From contig NZ_LMHU01000008.1 of NCBI RefSeq assembly GCF_001428505.1, positions 248,001 through 312,000 of the forward strand: 64,000 nt of DNA, in the 5' to 3' direction. Source of the DNA: Terrabacter sp. Root181 (GTDB taxonomy: Bacteria; Actinomycetota; Actinomycetes; Actinomycetales; Dermatophilaceae). Each line of letters opens with the position of its first letter. Position 1 is the stretch's first letter. Position numbers and translations under genes: made by a program. Below the pieces are notes generated by a model. It saw only the letters and a program-made list of their open reading frames with translations, was not told the origin of the DNA and searched no databases. Shown one piece after another: positions 1 to 8,096 of the stretch.

Positions 1-237
1 GCACTCAAGAGTGACCCGCTGCACCGATCCGGCTCGTGGGTCGTCGAAGACGTGGCCGAGAAGGCGACGGTCTTCATGCTCGTCGGCGGTGATGGGGTCA
101 GCCGCACGCTCGTGCAGATGCCGGGTAGCGTGAACGGCGTCGCGGGTCGATTCGAGTGGATCCTCGAGCAGGACCGCATCACACATCAGCTGTTCGTCCG
201 CGACGGCAGGATCACCGGGGTGCCCATCAAGCCATGA
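1..237 (+). CDS. C-terminal end of a probable polymorphic toxin (partial, 5' end outside window)
   Basis: The frame is open from base 1 to the TGA at 235-237, giving about 78 residues. The tail has the pattern HRSGSW, then VFMLVGGDGVSRTL, a short Gly-rich turn, RFEWILE and a final TGVPIKP. I recall this pattern from C-terminal toxin domains of actinobacterial secreted polymorphic toxins; that assignment is from memory of the family. The next gene overlaps the stop by four bases (ATGA) and looks like a DUF2247 protein, a family used as immunity proteins, which supports a toxin-immunity pair. Delivery domain and catalytic mechanism cannot be judged because the N-terminal part lies upstream of the window. 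Confidence 0.55.
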   Translation, partial: ALKSDPLHRSGSWVVEDVAEKATVFMLVGGDGVSRTLVQMPGSVNGVAGRFEWILEQDRITHQLFVRDGRITGVPIKP

Positions 238-752
238 GCAGCGAAGACACCAACAGAATGTCGGCCGAGTTCATCACCAGCCGTGTGCACCTCCTACCCA
301 GCGAGCTCGCTCGTGGGTACAGATTGGGCTATCTCGACGAGGCAACGGTCGTCGAGCTTGCCGAGGACGCCTTCAGGCGTGGCCACTCGGAGGCCACAGC
401 CATCGGGGAACTGGCGCTCCTTCTCTCTGACGAGCTCGATCGAGTCCCGGACCTGCTCGGCCAGATCGACACCATGGCCGCGCCTGCCGACCCGGACCCG
501 TCCCTCGTCTGGCTCTTCCTCGTGCTCGCCCAGGCCTACGACCGACGGGGGGTGTCAAAGGACCCGCTGGCGGACCTCGAGGCCATCTACGCGGAGTTCG
601 GCTATCCAGAAGAGATCGAGGGTTTCGTTCCGTTTCTCCCAGCACCGGAAGGGCAACGGTCCGGCCCAGACGCGATCCAACGACGCTGGCGGGCCTACCT
701 CGACGAGAGATCCATGACCTATGCCCGGCGCGCCGAAGCGTCAGACGCATGA
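234..752 (+). CDS. DUF2247-family protein, probable immunity protein
   Basis: 172 residues. The ATG at 234 overlaps the toxin stop, so translation is probably coupled. The protein is acidic and mostly helical, with no signal peptide or membrane segment. The features that suggest DUF2247 are a GYLDEATVVELA start, a leucine-rich middle (ELALLLSDELDRV) and the end block IYAEFGYPEEIEGFVPF followed by a WRAYL helix. DUF2247 members sit next to toxin genes in many bacteria and are read as immunity proteins; here that role is inferred from position. It should act in the cytoplasm against the toxin encoded directly upstream. Confidence 0.6.
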   Translation: MSSEDTNRMSAEFITSRVHLLPSELARGYRLGYLDEATVVELAEDAFRRGHSEATAIGELALLLSDELDRVPDLLGQIDTMAAPADPDPSLVWLFLVLAQAYDRRGVSKDPLADLEAIYAEFGYPEEIEGFVPFLPAPEGQRSGPDAIQRRWRAYLDERSMTYARRAEASDA

Positions 753-872
753 CGACTCGCGACATATCCGCCGAGTCCCGTCGTCGCGGCGACAACGGTG
801 GACGCGACCGCATGTCCTGAAGGGTGTCCACTCGAAGTCAGGCGGGCACGTGTGCGGCAGAGAACCGACGGA

Positions 873-878
873 TACCCT
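873..878 (+). promoter_or_regulatory. -10 box TACCCT of a leaderless promoter
   Basis: TACCCT lies 7 bases before the ATG at 886 and no ribosome binding site is visible, so transcription probably starts at or next to the start codon of the phosphodiesterase gene. Confidence 0.45.
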
Positions 879-885
879 CAGCGAC

Positions 886-1677
886 ATGGTGACGACGCGG
901 GCCTTCCTCGAACGAACACCCGTGGCGCTGGCCCACCGGGGCGGGGCCCTCTACGCACCCAACGTCGGGCTCGAGAACACCATGACCGCCTTCGGCAACG
1001 CCGTCGACCTCGGCTACACGCACCTCGAGACCGACGTCCACGTCACCCGCGACGGCCTGCTCGTCGCCTTCCACGACACCCGGCTCGACCGGGTCAGCAA
1101 CGCCCGGGGACGCATCCGCGACCTTCCCTGGTCGGAGGTGTCGCACGCGGAGGTCGGGGACGGCGGACACGTCCCGCTGCTCACCGACGTCCTCGACGCC
1201 TGGCCCGACATCAACCTCAACATCGACCTGAAGGCCCCGGGCACGGCCGAGCCGCTCTGGCGGATCATCGAGGAGCGCGGTCTGCACGACCAGGTCTGTG
1301 TCGGCTCGTTCTCGCAGCGCAACATCTCCCACTTCCGGCGTCTCTCGCACGGCTCCGTCGCGACCGCAGCCGCACAGGTCGGCACGGCGTTGGCGCGCTT
1401 CGGGCCCGGTGCGCTCACGGCGATCTTCCGCACACCCGCGGACGTCTTCCAGGTACCGCCGTCGATCCCGGTGCGCGGACGGTCGGTGCCCGTGGTCACC
1501 CGGCGCCTCGTCGACACGGCACACCGCTACGGCAAGCAGGTCCACGTCTGGACCATCGACGACCCCGGCATGATGCGGCGGCTGCTCGACCTCGGCGTCG
1601 ACGGGCTCGTCAGCGACCGTATCGACGTGCTCAAGGACGTCCTCGTCGAGCGCGGCCAGTGGACCGGGCGGACCTGA
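886..1677 (+). CDS. Glycerophosphodiester phosphodiesterase
   Basis: 263 residues, a normal size for the single-domain GDPD family (TIM barrel). It should hydrolyse glycerophosphodiesters to sn-glycerol 3-phosphate and an alcohol. Visible motifs are LAHRGG near residue 17 (catalytic His), LETDVHVTRDG near residue 46 (metal-binding Glu and Asp), AFHD about ten residues later (second catalytic His), and a C-terminal VHVWTIDDP with GVDGLVSDR, typical of the barrel end. There is no signal peptide, so a cytoplasmic enzyme is likely. The start at 886 was chosen because homology begins just after it and a TANNNT box sits 7 bases upstream; the open frame extends back to 721 but those residues look non-coding. 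Confidence 0.88.
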   Translation: MVTTRAFLERTPVALAHRGGALYAPNVGLENTMTAFGNAVDLGYTHLETDVHVTRDGLLVAFHDTRLDRVSNARGRIRDLPWSEVSHAEVGDGGHVPLLTDVLDAWPDINLNIDLKAPGTAEPLWRIIEERGLHDQVCVGSFSQRNISHFRRLSHGSVATAAAQVGTALARFGPGALTAIFRTPADVFQVPPSIPVRGRSVPVVTRRLVDTAHRYGKQVHVWTIDDPGMMRRLLDLGVDGLVSDRIDVLKDVLVERGQWTGRT

Positions 1678-1743
1678 CGACCGACGCGCCACGCGCGGGG
1701 CGGGCCGGGTCGCACAGAGCGGCGGACGGCATACGCCATCAGG

Positions 1744-2382
1744 TCAGCGGACAAGTACGTGACCTCGCAACGTGCTGAGACGCGTCCACCGGCCGTGCGC
1801 CGCGATCGACGCCGGCTCCCCGGCCGTGGTGAAGCCCAGCACGTGGGCGCCGAACGCGAGACCGGCGGCGATGGGGGGCACGGTGTCGCTCATCGCACCC
1901 CACGTGCGCCTCCTCAGTGACTCGACCGCATGACCACCGGCCTTCTCGGGAGTGCCTTCGGCGACCTGCGAGATGCCTTGCCGCGCAATGGAGTCGATGA
2001 CCTCAGCGTCGAGCTGACCGACCGGCTCCCACCCGTCGCGAGGCGGCGTCAGCCCGCTCCACGGCGCACGGACGGTCGTCGGCGGGACGCTGAGCACGGC
2101 GCCTCCCCCGTCGCGGGCGAGACGGTCGCTGACCGACGCGAAGGACACGGTGGTGTCGACGACGTCGGACGGCGCGATGGTGACCACGCGCATGCCCAGC
2201 ACGGTGCCGTCGCCCATCAGTCCGGTGCCCTCGATCACGGCGACCGTGGTGACGAGGAGGTTGCCCAGCACCTGCAGCCGCACGGCGCCGTCGGGGTTGG
2301 CGCGGCTCGCGCGCGCGAGGTAGGTGCCGAGGTCGGCGAGTCCCCGCGGGTCGCCGAAGTCGATCCGAGGCGTGCCGGTCAC
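1744..2382 (-). CDS. Conserved actinobacterial protein of unknown function
   Basis: 212 residues. The GTG at 2382 is preceded by GGAGG 8 bases upstream and overlaps the stop of the thioesterase gene (GTGA), so the two are almost certainly co-translated. The protein starts TGTPRIDFGDPRGLADLGTYL, has an Ala/Gly/Val-rich mixed core and no membrane segment. The middle reads LQVLGNLLVTTVAVIEG, followed by LMGDGTVLGMRVV. I do not recognise a catalytic motif. Tight coupling to an acyl-CoA thioesterase suggests a role in acyl-thioester metabolism, but this is only guilt by association. Confidence 0.7.
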   Translation of the reverse strand: MTGTPRIDFGDPRGLADLGTYLARASRANPDGAVRLQVLGNLLVTTVAVIEGTGLMGDGTVLGMRVVTIAPSDVVDTTVSFASVSDRLARDGGGAVLSVPPTTVRAPWSGLTPPRDGWEPVGQLDAEVIDSIARQGISQVAEGTPEKAGGHAVESLRRRTWGAMSDTVPPIAAGLAFGAHVLGFTTAGEPASIAAHGRWTRLSTLRGHVLVR

Positions 2383-2894
2383 CGGCGTCGCCTCCGGAAC
2401 GGCGCCGGCCCGCCGACATGCACCTGCACCGACGCGCGCTCGTCGGGGCGCATGCGCCGCGGCGACTCGCTGGCGAAGTCGTAGAGCGCGAGCTCGGTCT
2501 CGGCGACGGCATAGACGGGCCGCTCGCCGTCCCCGACTCCGTCGGGGTCGGTGACGATGTAGGCCACGTCGAAGCCGGCCCCGCCCACCCGGGAGACCCA
2601 CATCTGGATCTCGACCGGGGCGTGCCGGAAACCGAGCGGGCGGCGGTACTCGATCTCGTGTCGGGACACGAGCACACCCTCGTCGAGCATCGTCTTGTCG
2701 CCCGCCCCACCGCCGTCGAACCAGTCGCGGAAGGCGATGACGCGTGCGTCCTCGAGCAGGCGCAGGAACTGGACGTTGTTGATGTGCGCGTACGCGTCCA
2801 TGTCGGACCAGCGCAACGACACCTGCGCGGCGTATGGGGTCCCCGGCGGTCGGTCCTCGCGCGGGGTGCCGCTCGGCTCGGTCGTCTCCGTCAT
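2379..2894 (-). CDS. Acyl-CoA thioesterase, 4HBT hot-dog fold
   Basis: 171 residues. The hallmark is VSLRWSDMDAYAHINNVQF near residue 26, with the conserved Asp and the HxNN helix start of 4-hydroxybenzoyl-CoA thioesterase-like (FcbC/YbgC-type) enzymes, followed by EIEYRRPL and VWVSR-type beta strands. It should hydrolyse an acyl-CoA to CoA and free acid; chain length cannot be predicted. AAGGA lies upstream of the ATG. The C-terminus is unusually Arg-rich. It is divergent from recQ across about 120 bp and is followed by the coupled unknown gene. Confidence 0.85.
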   Translation of the reverse strand: MTETTEPSGTPREDRPPGTPYAAQVSLRWSDMDAYAHINNVQFLRLLEDARVIAFRDWFDGGGAGDKTMLDEGVLVSRHEIEYRRPLGFRHAPVEIQMWVSRVGGAGFDVAYIVTDPDGVGDGERPVYAVAETELALYDFASESPRRMRPDERASVQVHVGGPAPFRRRRR

Positions 2895-3004
2895 GGCCCC
2901 ATCCTTCCAGCCCGGTGGGTCGGCGCTTCGTCCACATCCCCTCCGTGGACCGGCGGGTCGTCCACAGCCCGGGTATGCCGGTCGGCCCGGTCGGTGGCGG
3001 CACG

Positions 3005-3010
3005 TAGGTT
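3005..3010 (+). promoter_or_regulatory. -10 box TAGGTT of a leaderless promoter (recQ)
   Basis: TAGGTT lies exactly 7 bases before the ATG at 3018, without a Shine-Dalgarno sequence in between. Confidence 0.5.
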
Positions 3011-3017
3011 GGGTGCC

Positions 3018-5171
3018 ATGACGTCACCCCCCACCTCGGCTCCCACCGCACCGCTCGTCGCCGACGTCGACCCGGCCCTGCGCGAGCGGGCGACGACCGC
3101 GCTCCGCCGCCTCGTCGGCCGTGACGACGTCGACTTCCGCGACGGCCAGCTCGAGGCGGTCAACGAGCTCGTGGCCGGGCGGCGGCGCGTGCTCGTCGTC
3201 CAGCGCACCGGTTGGGGCAAGTCCGCCGTCTACTTCGTCGCGACCGCGCTGCGCCGGGCCGAGGGGGCCGGGCCCACCGTCATCGTCAGCCCCCTCCTCG
3301 CCCTGATGCGCGACCAGATCGCCGCGGCCGAGCGTGCCGGGATCAAGGCCGTCACCCTCAACTCGACGAACGCCGACGAGTGGGGCGCCGTGTCCGGCGC
3401 CCTCGCGCGCGGCGAGGTGGACGTCCTGCTCGTCAGCCCCGAGCGGCTGAACAACCCCCGCTTCCGTGACGAGCAGCTCCCCGCCCTCGCCGAGACCTGC
3501 GGGTTGCTCGTCGTCGACGAGGCCCACTGCATCAGCGACTGGGGGCACGACTTCCGACCTGACTACCGCCGGATCCGAGACCTGCTCACGACGCTGCCCG
3601 AGCGCACCCCCGTCCTGGCGACGACCGCGACCGCCAACGCGCGCGTCGTCACCGACGTCGTCGAGCAGCTCGGCGCGGGTGGCCGCGACGTGCTCACCCT
3701 GCGCGGCCCGCTGGCCCGGGCGTCGCTGCGCCTCGGGGTGCTGCCGCTCGCGGCGCCCGAGCAACGGCTTGCCTGGCTCATCGCCCACCTCGGCGACCTG
3801 CAAGGGTCGGGCATCGTCTACGCCCTGACGGTCGCCGCCGCCGAGGACGTCGCGGTGGCGCTGCGCGAGGCCGGTCACCAGGTGGCTGCCTACACGGGGC
3901 GCACCGAGCCCAGCGAACGCATCCGCCTCGAGGAGGCACTGCGCGACAACGAGGTCAAGGCCCTCGTCGCCACCTCGGCGCTCGGCATGGGCTTCGACAA
4001 GCCCGACCTCGGCTTCGTGCTGCACCTCGGTGCTCCGTCGTCACCGGTTGCCTACTACCAGCAGGTCGGTCGCGCGGGCCGTGCCACCGAGCGTGCCGAC
4101 GTCCTGCTCATGCCGGGCCCCGAGGACAAGGACATCTGGCGCTACTTCGCCTCCGCGTCCATGCCCAAGCAGGACCAGGCAGACGCCGTCGTGCGGGCCC
4201 TGTCCGAGTCACCCAAGGCGCTGTCGACGGTCGCGCTCGAGTCCATCGTCGACGTGCGTCGCACCCGTCTCGAGCTGCTCCTCAAGGTGCTCGACGTCGA
4301 CGGCGCCGTCCACCGCGTGCCCGGCGGCTGGACCGCCACGGGCGAGCCGTGGACCTACGACGCCGAGCGCTACGGCCGCGTCACCGAGGCGCGCGAGCGC
4401 GAGCAGCAGCTCATGGTCGACTACGAACGCACCGACCGCTGCCGCATGGCGTTCCTGCAGGAGACCCTCGACGACGACTCCGCGGAGGCGTGCGGCCGGT
4501 GCGACCGGTGTGTCGAGCCGTGGTTCGACACGACGATCCCCGAGGCCGCCGTCAACACGGCCCGGTCACGCCTCGAACGACCGGGTGTGGTGCTCGAGTC
4601 CCGCGCGCAGTGGCCTCCCGGCATGGAGCGTCTCGGCGTCCCGCTCAAGGGCAAGATCGCGCCCTCGGTGTCGATGCAGGAAGGCCGCGCCGTCGCCCGT
4701 CTCAGCGACCTCGGGTGGGGCCAGCGGTTGCGCGAGCTGCTCCGCGGCGAGGACCGGGAGGTCCCCGCCGAGGTCGTCCGCGCCTGCGTCGACGTGCTCG
4801 CCGGGTGGGGCTGGCAGGAGCGTCCGGCGGCCATCGTCTCGATCCCGTCGCGACGACGACCGCAGCTCGTCGGCTCGCTGGCGGCAGGCCTCGGCCAGCT
4901 GGGGCGCCTTCCGTATCTCGGCGCTCTCGACATCGTCGAGGGCGGTCCCGTCGGAGAGTCCGGCGGCAACAGCGCCTTCCGGCTCGCCAACGTCTGGGGT
5001 CGGTTGGCAGTGGGACCCGAGCTCGCGGCCGCACTCAGCGGCATCCCGGGTCCGGTGCTGCTCGTCGATGACGTCAGCGACTCCCGGTGGACGCTCACCG
5101 TCTGTGCGGGGCTGCTGCGCGAGGCCGGCGCCCCCGCCGTCCTGCCGATGGTGCTCGCCCTGGAGGCGTGA
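3018..5171 (+). CDS. recQ: RecQ-family ATP-dependent DNA helicase with C-terminal phosphoribosyltransferase-like domain
   Basis: 717 residues. Helicase motif I is GWGKSA at residues 65-70, motif II is VVDEAHCISDWGHDF near residue 165, and motif VI lies in YYQQVGRAGRA near residue 350, so the 3'-5' SF2 helicase core is complete. A four-Cys zinc site follows: CRMAF, then CGRCDRC. No HRDC domain is seen. Instead the last 120 or so residues resemble a type I phosphoribosyltransferase or ComF fold, ending in VLLVDDVSDSRWT, which matches the PRPP loop pattern with acidic residues followed by small and hydroxyl residues. RecQ enzymes act in recombination repair; what the added domain binds is unknown. 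The start is supported by the TAGGTT box 7 bases upstream. Confidence 0.9.
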   Translation: MTSPPTSAPTAPLVADVDPALRERATTALRRLVGRDDVDFRDGQLEAVNELVAGRRRVLVVQRTGWGKSAVYFVATALRRAEGAGPTVIVSPLLALMRDQIAAAERAGIKAVTLNSTNADEWGAVSGALARGEVDVLLVSPERLNNPRFRDEQLPALAETCGLLVVDEAHCISDWGHDFRPDYRRIRDLLTTLPERTPVLATTATANARVVTDVVEQLGAGGRDVLTLRGPLARASLRLGVLPLAAPEQRLAWLIAHLGDLQGSGIVYALTVAAAEDVAVALREAGHQVAAYTGRTEPSERIRLEEALRDNEVKALVATSALGMGFDKPDLGFVLHLGAPSSPVAYYQQVGRAGRATERADVLLMPGPEDKDIWRYFASASMPKQDQADAVVRALSESPKALSTVALESIVDVRRTRLELLLKVLDVDGAVHRVPGGWTATGEPWTYDAERYGRVTEAREREQQLMVDYERTDRCRMAFLQETLDDDSAEACGRCDRCVEPWFDTTIPEAAVNTARSRLERPGVVLESRAQWPPGMERLGVPLKGKIAPSVSMQEGRAVARLSDLGWGQRLRELLRGEDREVPAEVVRACVDVLAGWGWQERPAAIVSIPSRRRPQLVGSLAAGLGQLGRLPYLGALDIVEGGPVGESGGNSAFRLANVWGRLAVGPELAAALSGIPGPVLLVDDVSDSRWTLTVCAGLLREAGAPAVLPMVLALEA

Positions 5172-5211
5172 CCCACGTCCCCGGCCGCAGCGGTCGCTCC
5201 GCTGCGGCCAC

Positions 5212-5217
5212 TAGGGT
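5212..5217 (+). promoter_or_regulatory. -10 box TAGGGT of a leaderless promoter (tesB)
   Basis: TAGGGT ends 6 bases before the GTG at 5224. No Shine-Dalgarno sequence is visible. Confidence 0.5.
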
Positions 5218-5223
5218 CGTCCT

Positions 5224-6192
5224 GTGACTGCTGACGCCCCCGCCGAGCCGCGCCCGCTGCCCCCCATGGAGGACCTCCTCGAGGTGCTGACCCTCCGCGA
5301 CGTCGGGACCGCCCAGATCGCGGTCACCGACGTCCGCGGCCGGGACGCCGCCGAGTCGATCGGTGCGACGTCCGCGCGCGTCTTCGAGGGCCGCAGCCAG
5401 AAGATGCCCCACGGACGCGTCTTCGGCGGCCAGGTCCTCGCCCAGTGCGTGATGGCCGCCGGCACCACCGTCCGTGACGTCAACGACGGCGACGGACCCC
5501 GCCCCATCCACTCGCTCCACGGCTACTTCATGCGACCCGGCGACGACACGCTGCCGATCCGCTTCGCGGTCGAGGAGATGCGCGACGGCAACTCCTTCTC
5601 CACCCGGCGCGTGCACGCCGTGCAGAAGGGCGCACCGATCATGTCGATGGTCTGCTCCTTCCAGGAGCGAGCCGGGGGGCTCGACCACCAGAACCCCATG
5701 CCCCAGGTGGCCGGACCAGACGGGCTGACGTCGCTCGCCGAGGCGTTCCGCGGCGTCGACCACCCCGGGGCCCGGCACATCGCCGAGTCCCGTCCGATCG
5801 AGCTGCGGCCCGTCGAGAGCAACATGTTCGTCGACGCCGGTCCCGAGCAGGTTGCGACCAACCACGTGTGGATGCGCGCCGTCGAGCGGCTGCCCGACGA
5901 CCCGCTGCTCCACGCGGCCGTGCTCGCCTACTCGAGCGACTACTCGCTCCTCGAGCCGGTGCTGCGCCGGCACGGCCTGGTGTGGAGCGACCGTCGCCTA
6001 CGCGTCGCGAGCCTCGACCACTCGATGTGGTTCCACCGCGACGTCCGGGTCGACGACTGGCTGCTCTACGCGCAGCAGTCACCGTCCGCCGTGAGCGGCC
6101 GTGGCCTGTCCATCGGCGAGATCTTCAGCCAGGACGGCACCCTCGTCGCGACGACCGCCCAGGAGGGCATGGTCCGCGTCAAGGAGTCCTGA
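5224..6192 (+). CDS. tesB: Acyl-CoA thioesterase II
   Basis: 322 residues, close to the usual 285-320 of TesB. It has two fused hot-dog domains. Domain one carries GRVFGGQVLAQ and LHGYFMRPGD; domain two carries the family signature SLDHSMWFHR (catalytic Asp) and GEIFSQDGTLVATTAQEG with the catalytic Gln. It should hydrolyse medium- to long-chain acyl-CoAs in the cytoplasm. GTG is chosen as start because of the TAGGGT box 6 bases upstream. It stands alone, convergent with the trehalose operon; the gap between the two 3' ends holds paired palindromes. Confidence 0.93.
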   Translation: MTADAPAEPRPLPPMEDLLEVLTLRDVGTAQIAVTDVRGRDAAESIGATSARVFEGRSQKMPHGRVFGGQVLAQCVMAAGTTVRDVNDGDGPRPIHSLHGYFMRPGDDTLPIRFAVEEMRDGNSFSTRRVHAVQKGAPIMSMVCSFQERAGGLDHQNPMPQVAGPDGLTSLAEAFRGVDHPGARHIAESRPIELRPVESNMFVDAGPEQVATNHVWMRAVERLPDDPLLHAAVLAYSSDYSLLEPVLRRHGLVWSDRRLRVASLDHSMWFHRDVRVDDWLLYAQQSPSAVSGRGLSIGEIFSQDGTLVATTAQEGMVRVKES

Positions 6193-6233
6193 CACCCTGG
6201 CTCAGCCCCGACCCTGTCGTCCGCCCGACCGGA

Positions 6234-6265
6234 CACTCGAGTGAGCGGTCGGTAACACTCGAGTG
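6234..6265. repeat. Two copies of a 10-bp palindrome between convergent genes
   Basis: CACTCGAGTG occurs at 6234-6243 and again at 6256-6265, 22 bases apart, each followed by a GNGCGG tract. They lie between the stops of tesB and treZ. They could be a protein-binding site or part of a bidirectional end-of-transcription structure; there is no T-run. Confidence 0.5.
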
Positions 6266-6272
6266 GGCGGGG

Positions 6273-8096
6273 TCAGGGGGTGGTGCGCAGCACGGCGACG
6301 TCGTGGCCGTCGAGGCTGACGCCGTGCGAGTCGACGATCGGCGACCGTCCCCACGACGCGAGGACGTGCTCGACCTCGCCCGCGAAGGGGACGACGCCCG
6401 AGCGACCGGCCAGGTTGGCGACGACGTGGACGGAGCCACGCGACAGGACGATCCACCGTGCGTGCTCGTCGAACGTCACCGACGTGGTGCGCAGGTCACC
6501 GGAGGCCACATCGGGCTGCGTGCGGCGGACCTTGATGAGCTCGCGGTAGAAGTGCAGCATCTCGTTGTGCCCCGGTGCGCTCGGCTCGCTCCAGTCGAGG
6601 ACGCTGCGCGCCCGCGTGGCGGGGTCCTGCGGGTCGGGCACGTCGGCCTCGTCCCACCCGTGGGCGGCGAACTCGCCGCGGCGACCGTTGCGCACGGCGT
6701 CGGCCAGCCACTCGTCCTCGAACGAGGTGAAGAAGGCGAACGGCGTGCTCGCGCGCCACTCCTCCCCCATGAAGACCATCGCCGTGAACGGCGAGAGCAG
6801 GTAGAGCGCGGCCCCGATCGCCTGCTGCCCGGGCGAGACCTGGTCGCTGATGCGGTCACCGGTGGCTCGGTTGCCGACCTGGTCGTGGGTCTGGAGGTAG
6901 GCGAGGAACTCGTGACCCGAGCGGACCTCGGGATCGACCCGCGCTCCCCAGACCTCACCCCGGAAGGTCGACACGCGGCCGTCGTGGAGGAAGGCGTCGG
7001 TGAGGGTCTTGGCGAGCACGGAGATGGGACCGCCCTCGGGCCACGCCTCGGTGCCACCGGCGAAGTCGGCGTAGTAGCCCTGGGTCTCCCCCGTGAGCGC
7101 GACGTGGAGGGCGTGGTGGATGTCATCGTCCCACTGGGCCGTCATGCCCCGGCCACCCTCAGCGGTGGGTGTCACCATGACGGCGTCGTTGAGGTCGCTC
7201 TCGGCGATGAGGTCGAGGGGGCGCCCGAGCTGCTCTGCGAGAGAAGCGGTCTCGTCGGACAGCTGGGCGAGGACGTGGCGCTCCGACTCGTCGCGCAGCT
7301 CGTGGACGGCGTCGAGCCGGAGGGCATCGACGTGGAAGTCGCAGAACCACCGCAGAGCGTTGTCGATGACCCAGCGGCGCACCTCGTGGCTGCCCTCGGC
7401 GTCGAGGTTGACGGCCGGTCCCCACGGCGTCGTGTGGGTGTCGGTGAAGTACGGCCCGAACTCGGCGAGGTAGTTGCCCGTGGGGCCGAGGTGGTTGTAG
7501 ACGACGTCGAGGCAGACCCCGAGACCGCGCGCGTGGCACGCGTCGACGAAACGCTGGAAGGCGGCGGGACCGCCGTAGGCCTGCTGGACGGCATACGGCG
7601 CGACGCCGTCGTAGCCCCAGCCGTGCGTGCCGCCGAAGGCCGCGACCGGCATGACCTCGACGACGTCGACGCCCAGCTCGACGAGGTGCCCGAGGTGGGC
7701 GATCGCCGCGTCGAAGGTGCCCTCCGGCGTGAACGTGCCGATGTGCAGCTCGTATACGACTCCGCCGAGCACCCCGCGCCCGTCGCGGGTGCCGCGCCAG
7801 TCCCGATCGGCCCAGGCATGGGCCGACGCGTCGAAGGTGCGGCTCGCGGCGTTGACGCCGTGCGGCAGCCAGGCGCTCCGCGGGTCAGGCCGCAGATCTC
7901 CCCCGTCGAGGCTGAAGGAGTAGTCGAGGGTGACGTCGTCCGGCCGGGCCCAGGACCACCAGCCCCCGTCGGCGGCGGTCATGGCGTGCCGTTGCGCCGC
8001 TGACGTCGGCTCGGCGCCCGACCCGTCCACCCGGGCGACGACGACGTCGACCCGGGACGCGGAAGGCGCCCACACGCGGAGCGGGTCGGAGGTCAT
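6273..8096 (-). CDS. treZ: Malto-oligosyltrehalose trehalohydrolase
   Basis: 607 residues. This GH13 enzyme releases trehalose from the end of maltooligosyl-trehalose. An N-terminal CBM48-like sheet begins RVWAPSASRVDVV. The barrel carries VYELHIGTFTPEGTF, DVVYNHLGPTGNY, the nucleophile region HVDALRLDAVHEL, LIAESDLND (acid/base Glu) and QTHDQVGNR. The ATG overlaps the treY stop (ATGA). It is the last gene of treX-treY-treZ, which converts glycogen or maltodextrin into trehalose, an osmolyte and a precursor for mycolate-type or storage metabolism in actinobacteria. Confidence 0.95.
   Translation of the reverse strand: MTSDPLRVWAPSASRVDVVVARVDGSGAEPTSAAQRHAMTAADGGWWSWARPDDVTLDYSFSLDGGDLRPDPRSAWLPHGVNAASRTFDASAHAWADRDWRGTRDGRGVLGGVVYELHIGTFTPEGTFDAAIAHLGHLVELGVDVVEVMPVAAFGGTHGWGYDGVAPYAVQQAYGGPAAFQRFVDACHARGLGVCLDVVYNHLGPTGNYLAEFGPYFTDTHTTPWGPAVNLDAEGSHEVRRWVIDNALRWFCDFHVDALRLDAVHELRDESERHVLAQLSDETASLAEQLGRPLDLIAESDLNDAVMVTPTAEGGRGMTAQWDDDIHHALHVALTGETQGYYADFAGGTEAWPEGGPISVLAKTLTDAFLHDGRVSTFRGEVWGARVDPEVRSGHEFLAYLQTHDQVGNRATGDRISDQVSPGQQAIGAALYLLSPFTAMVFMGEEWRASTPFAFFTSFEDEWLADAVRNGRRGEFAAHGWDEADVPDPQDPATRARSVLDWSEPSAPGHNEMLHFYRELIKVRRTQPDVASGDLRTTSVTFDEHARWIVLSRGSVHVVANLAGRSGVVPFAGEVEHVLASWGRSPIVDSHGVSLDGHDVAVLRTTP

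Noticed and set aside
2418-5171. 917-residue open frame ending with RecQ
   Set aside because: The first 200 codons run antisense through the thioesterase gene; RecQ homology and the TAGGTT box place the start at 3018.
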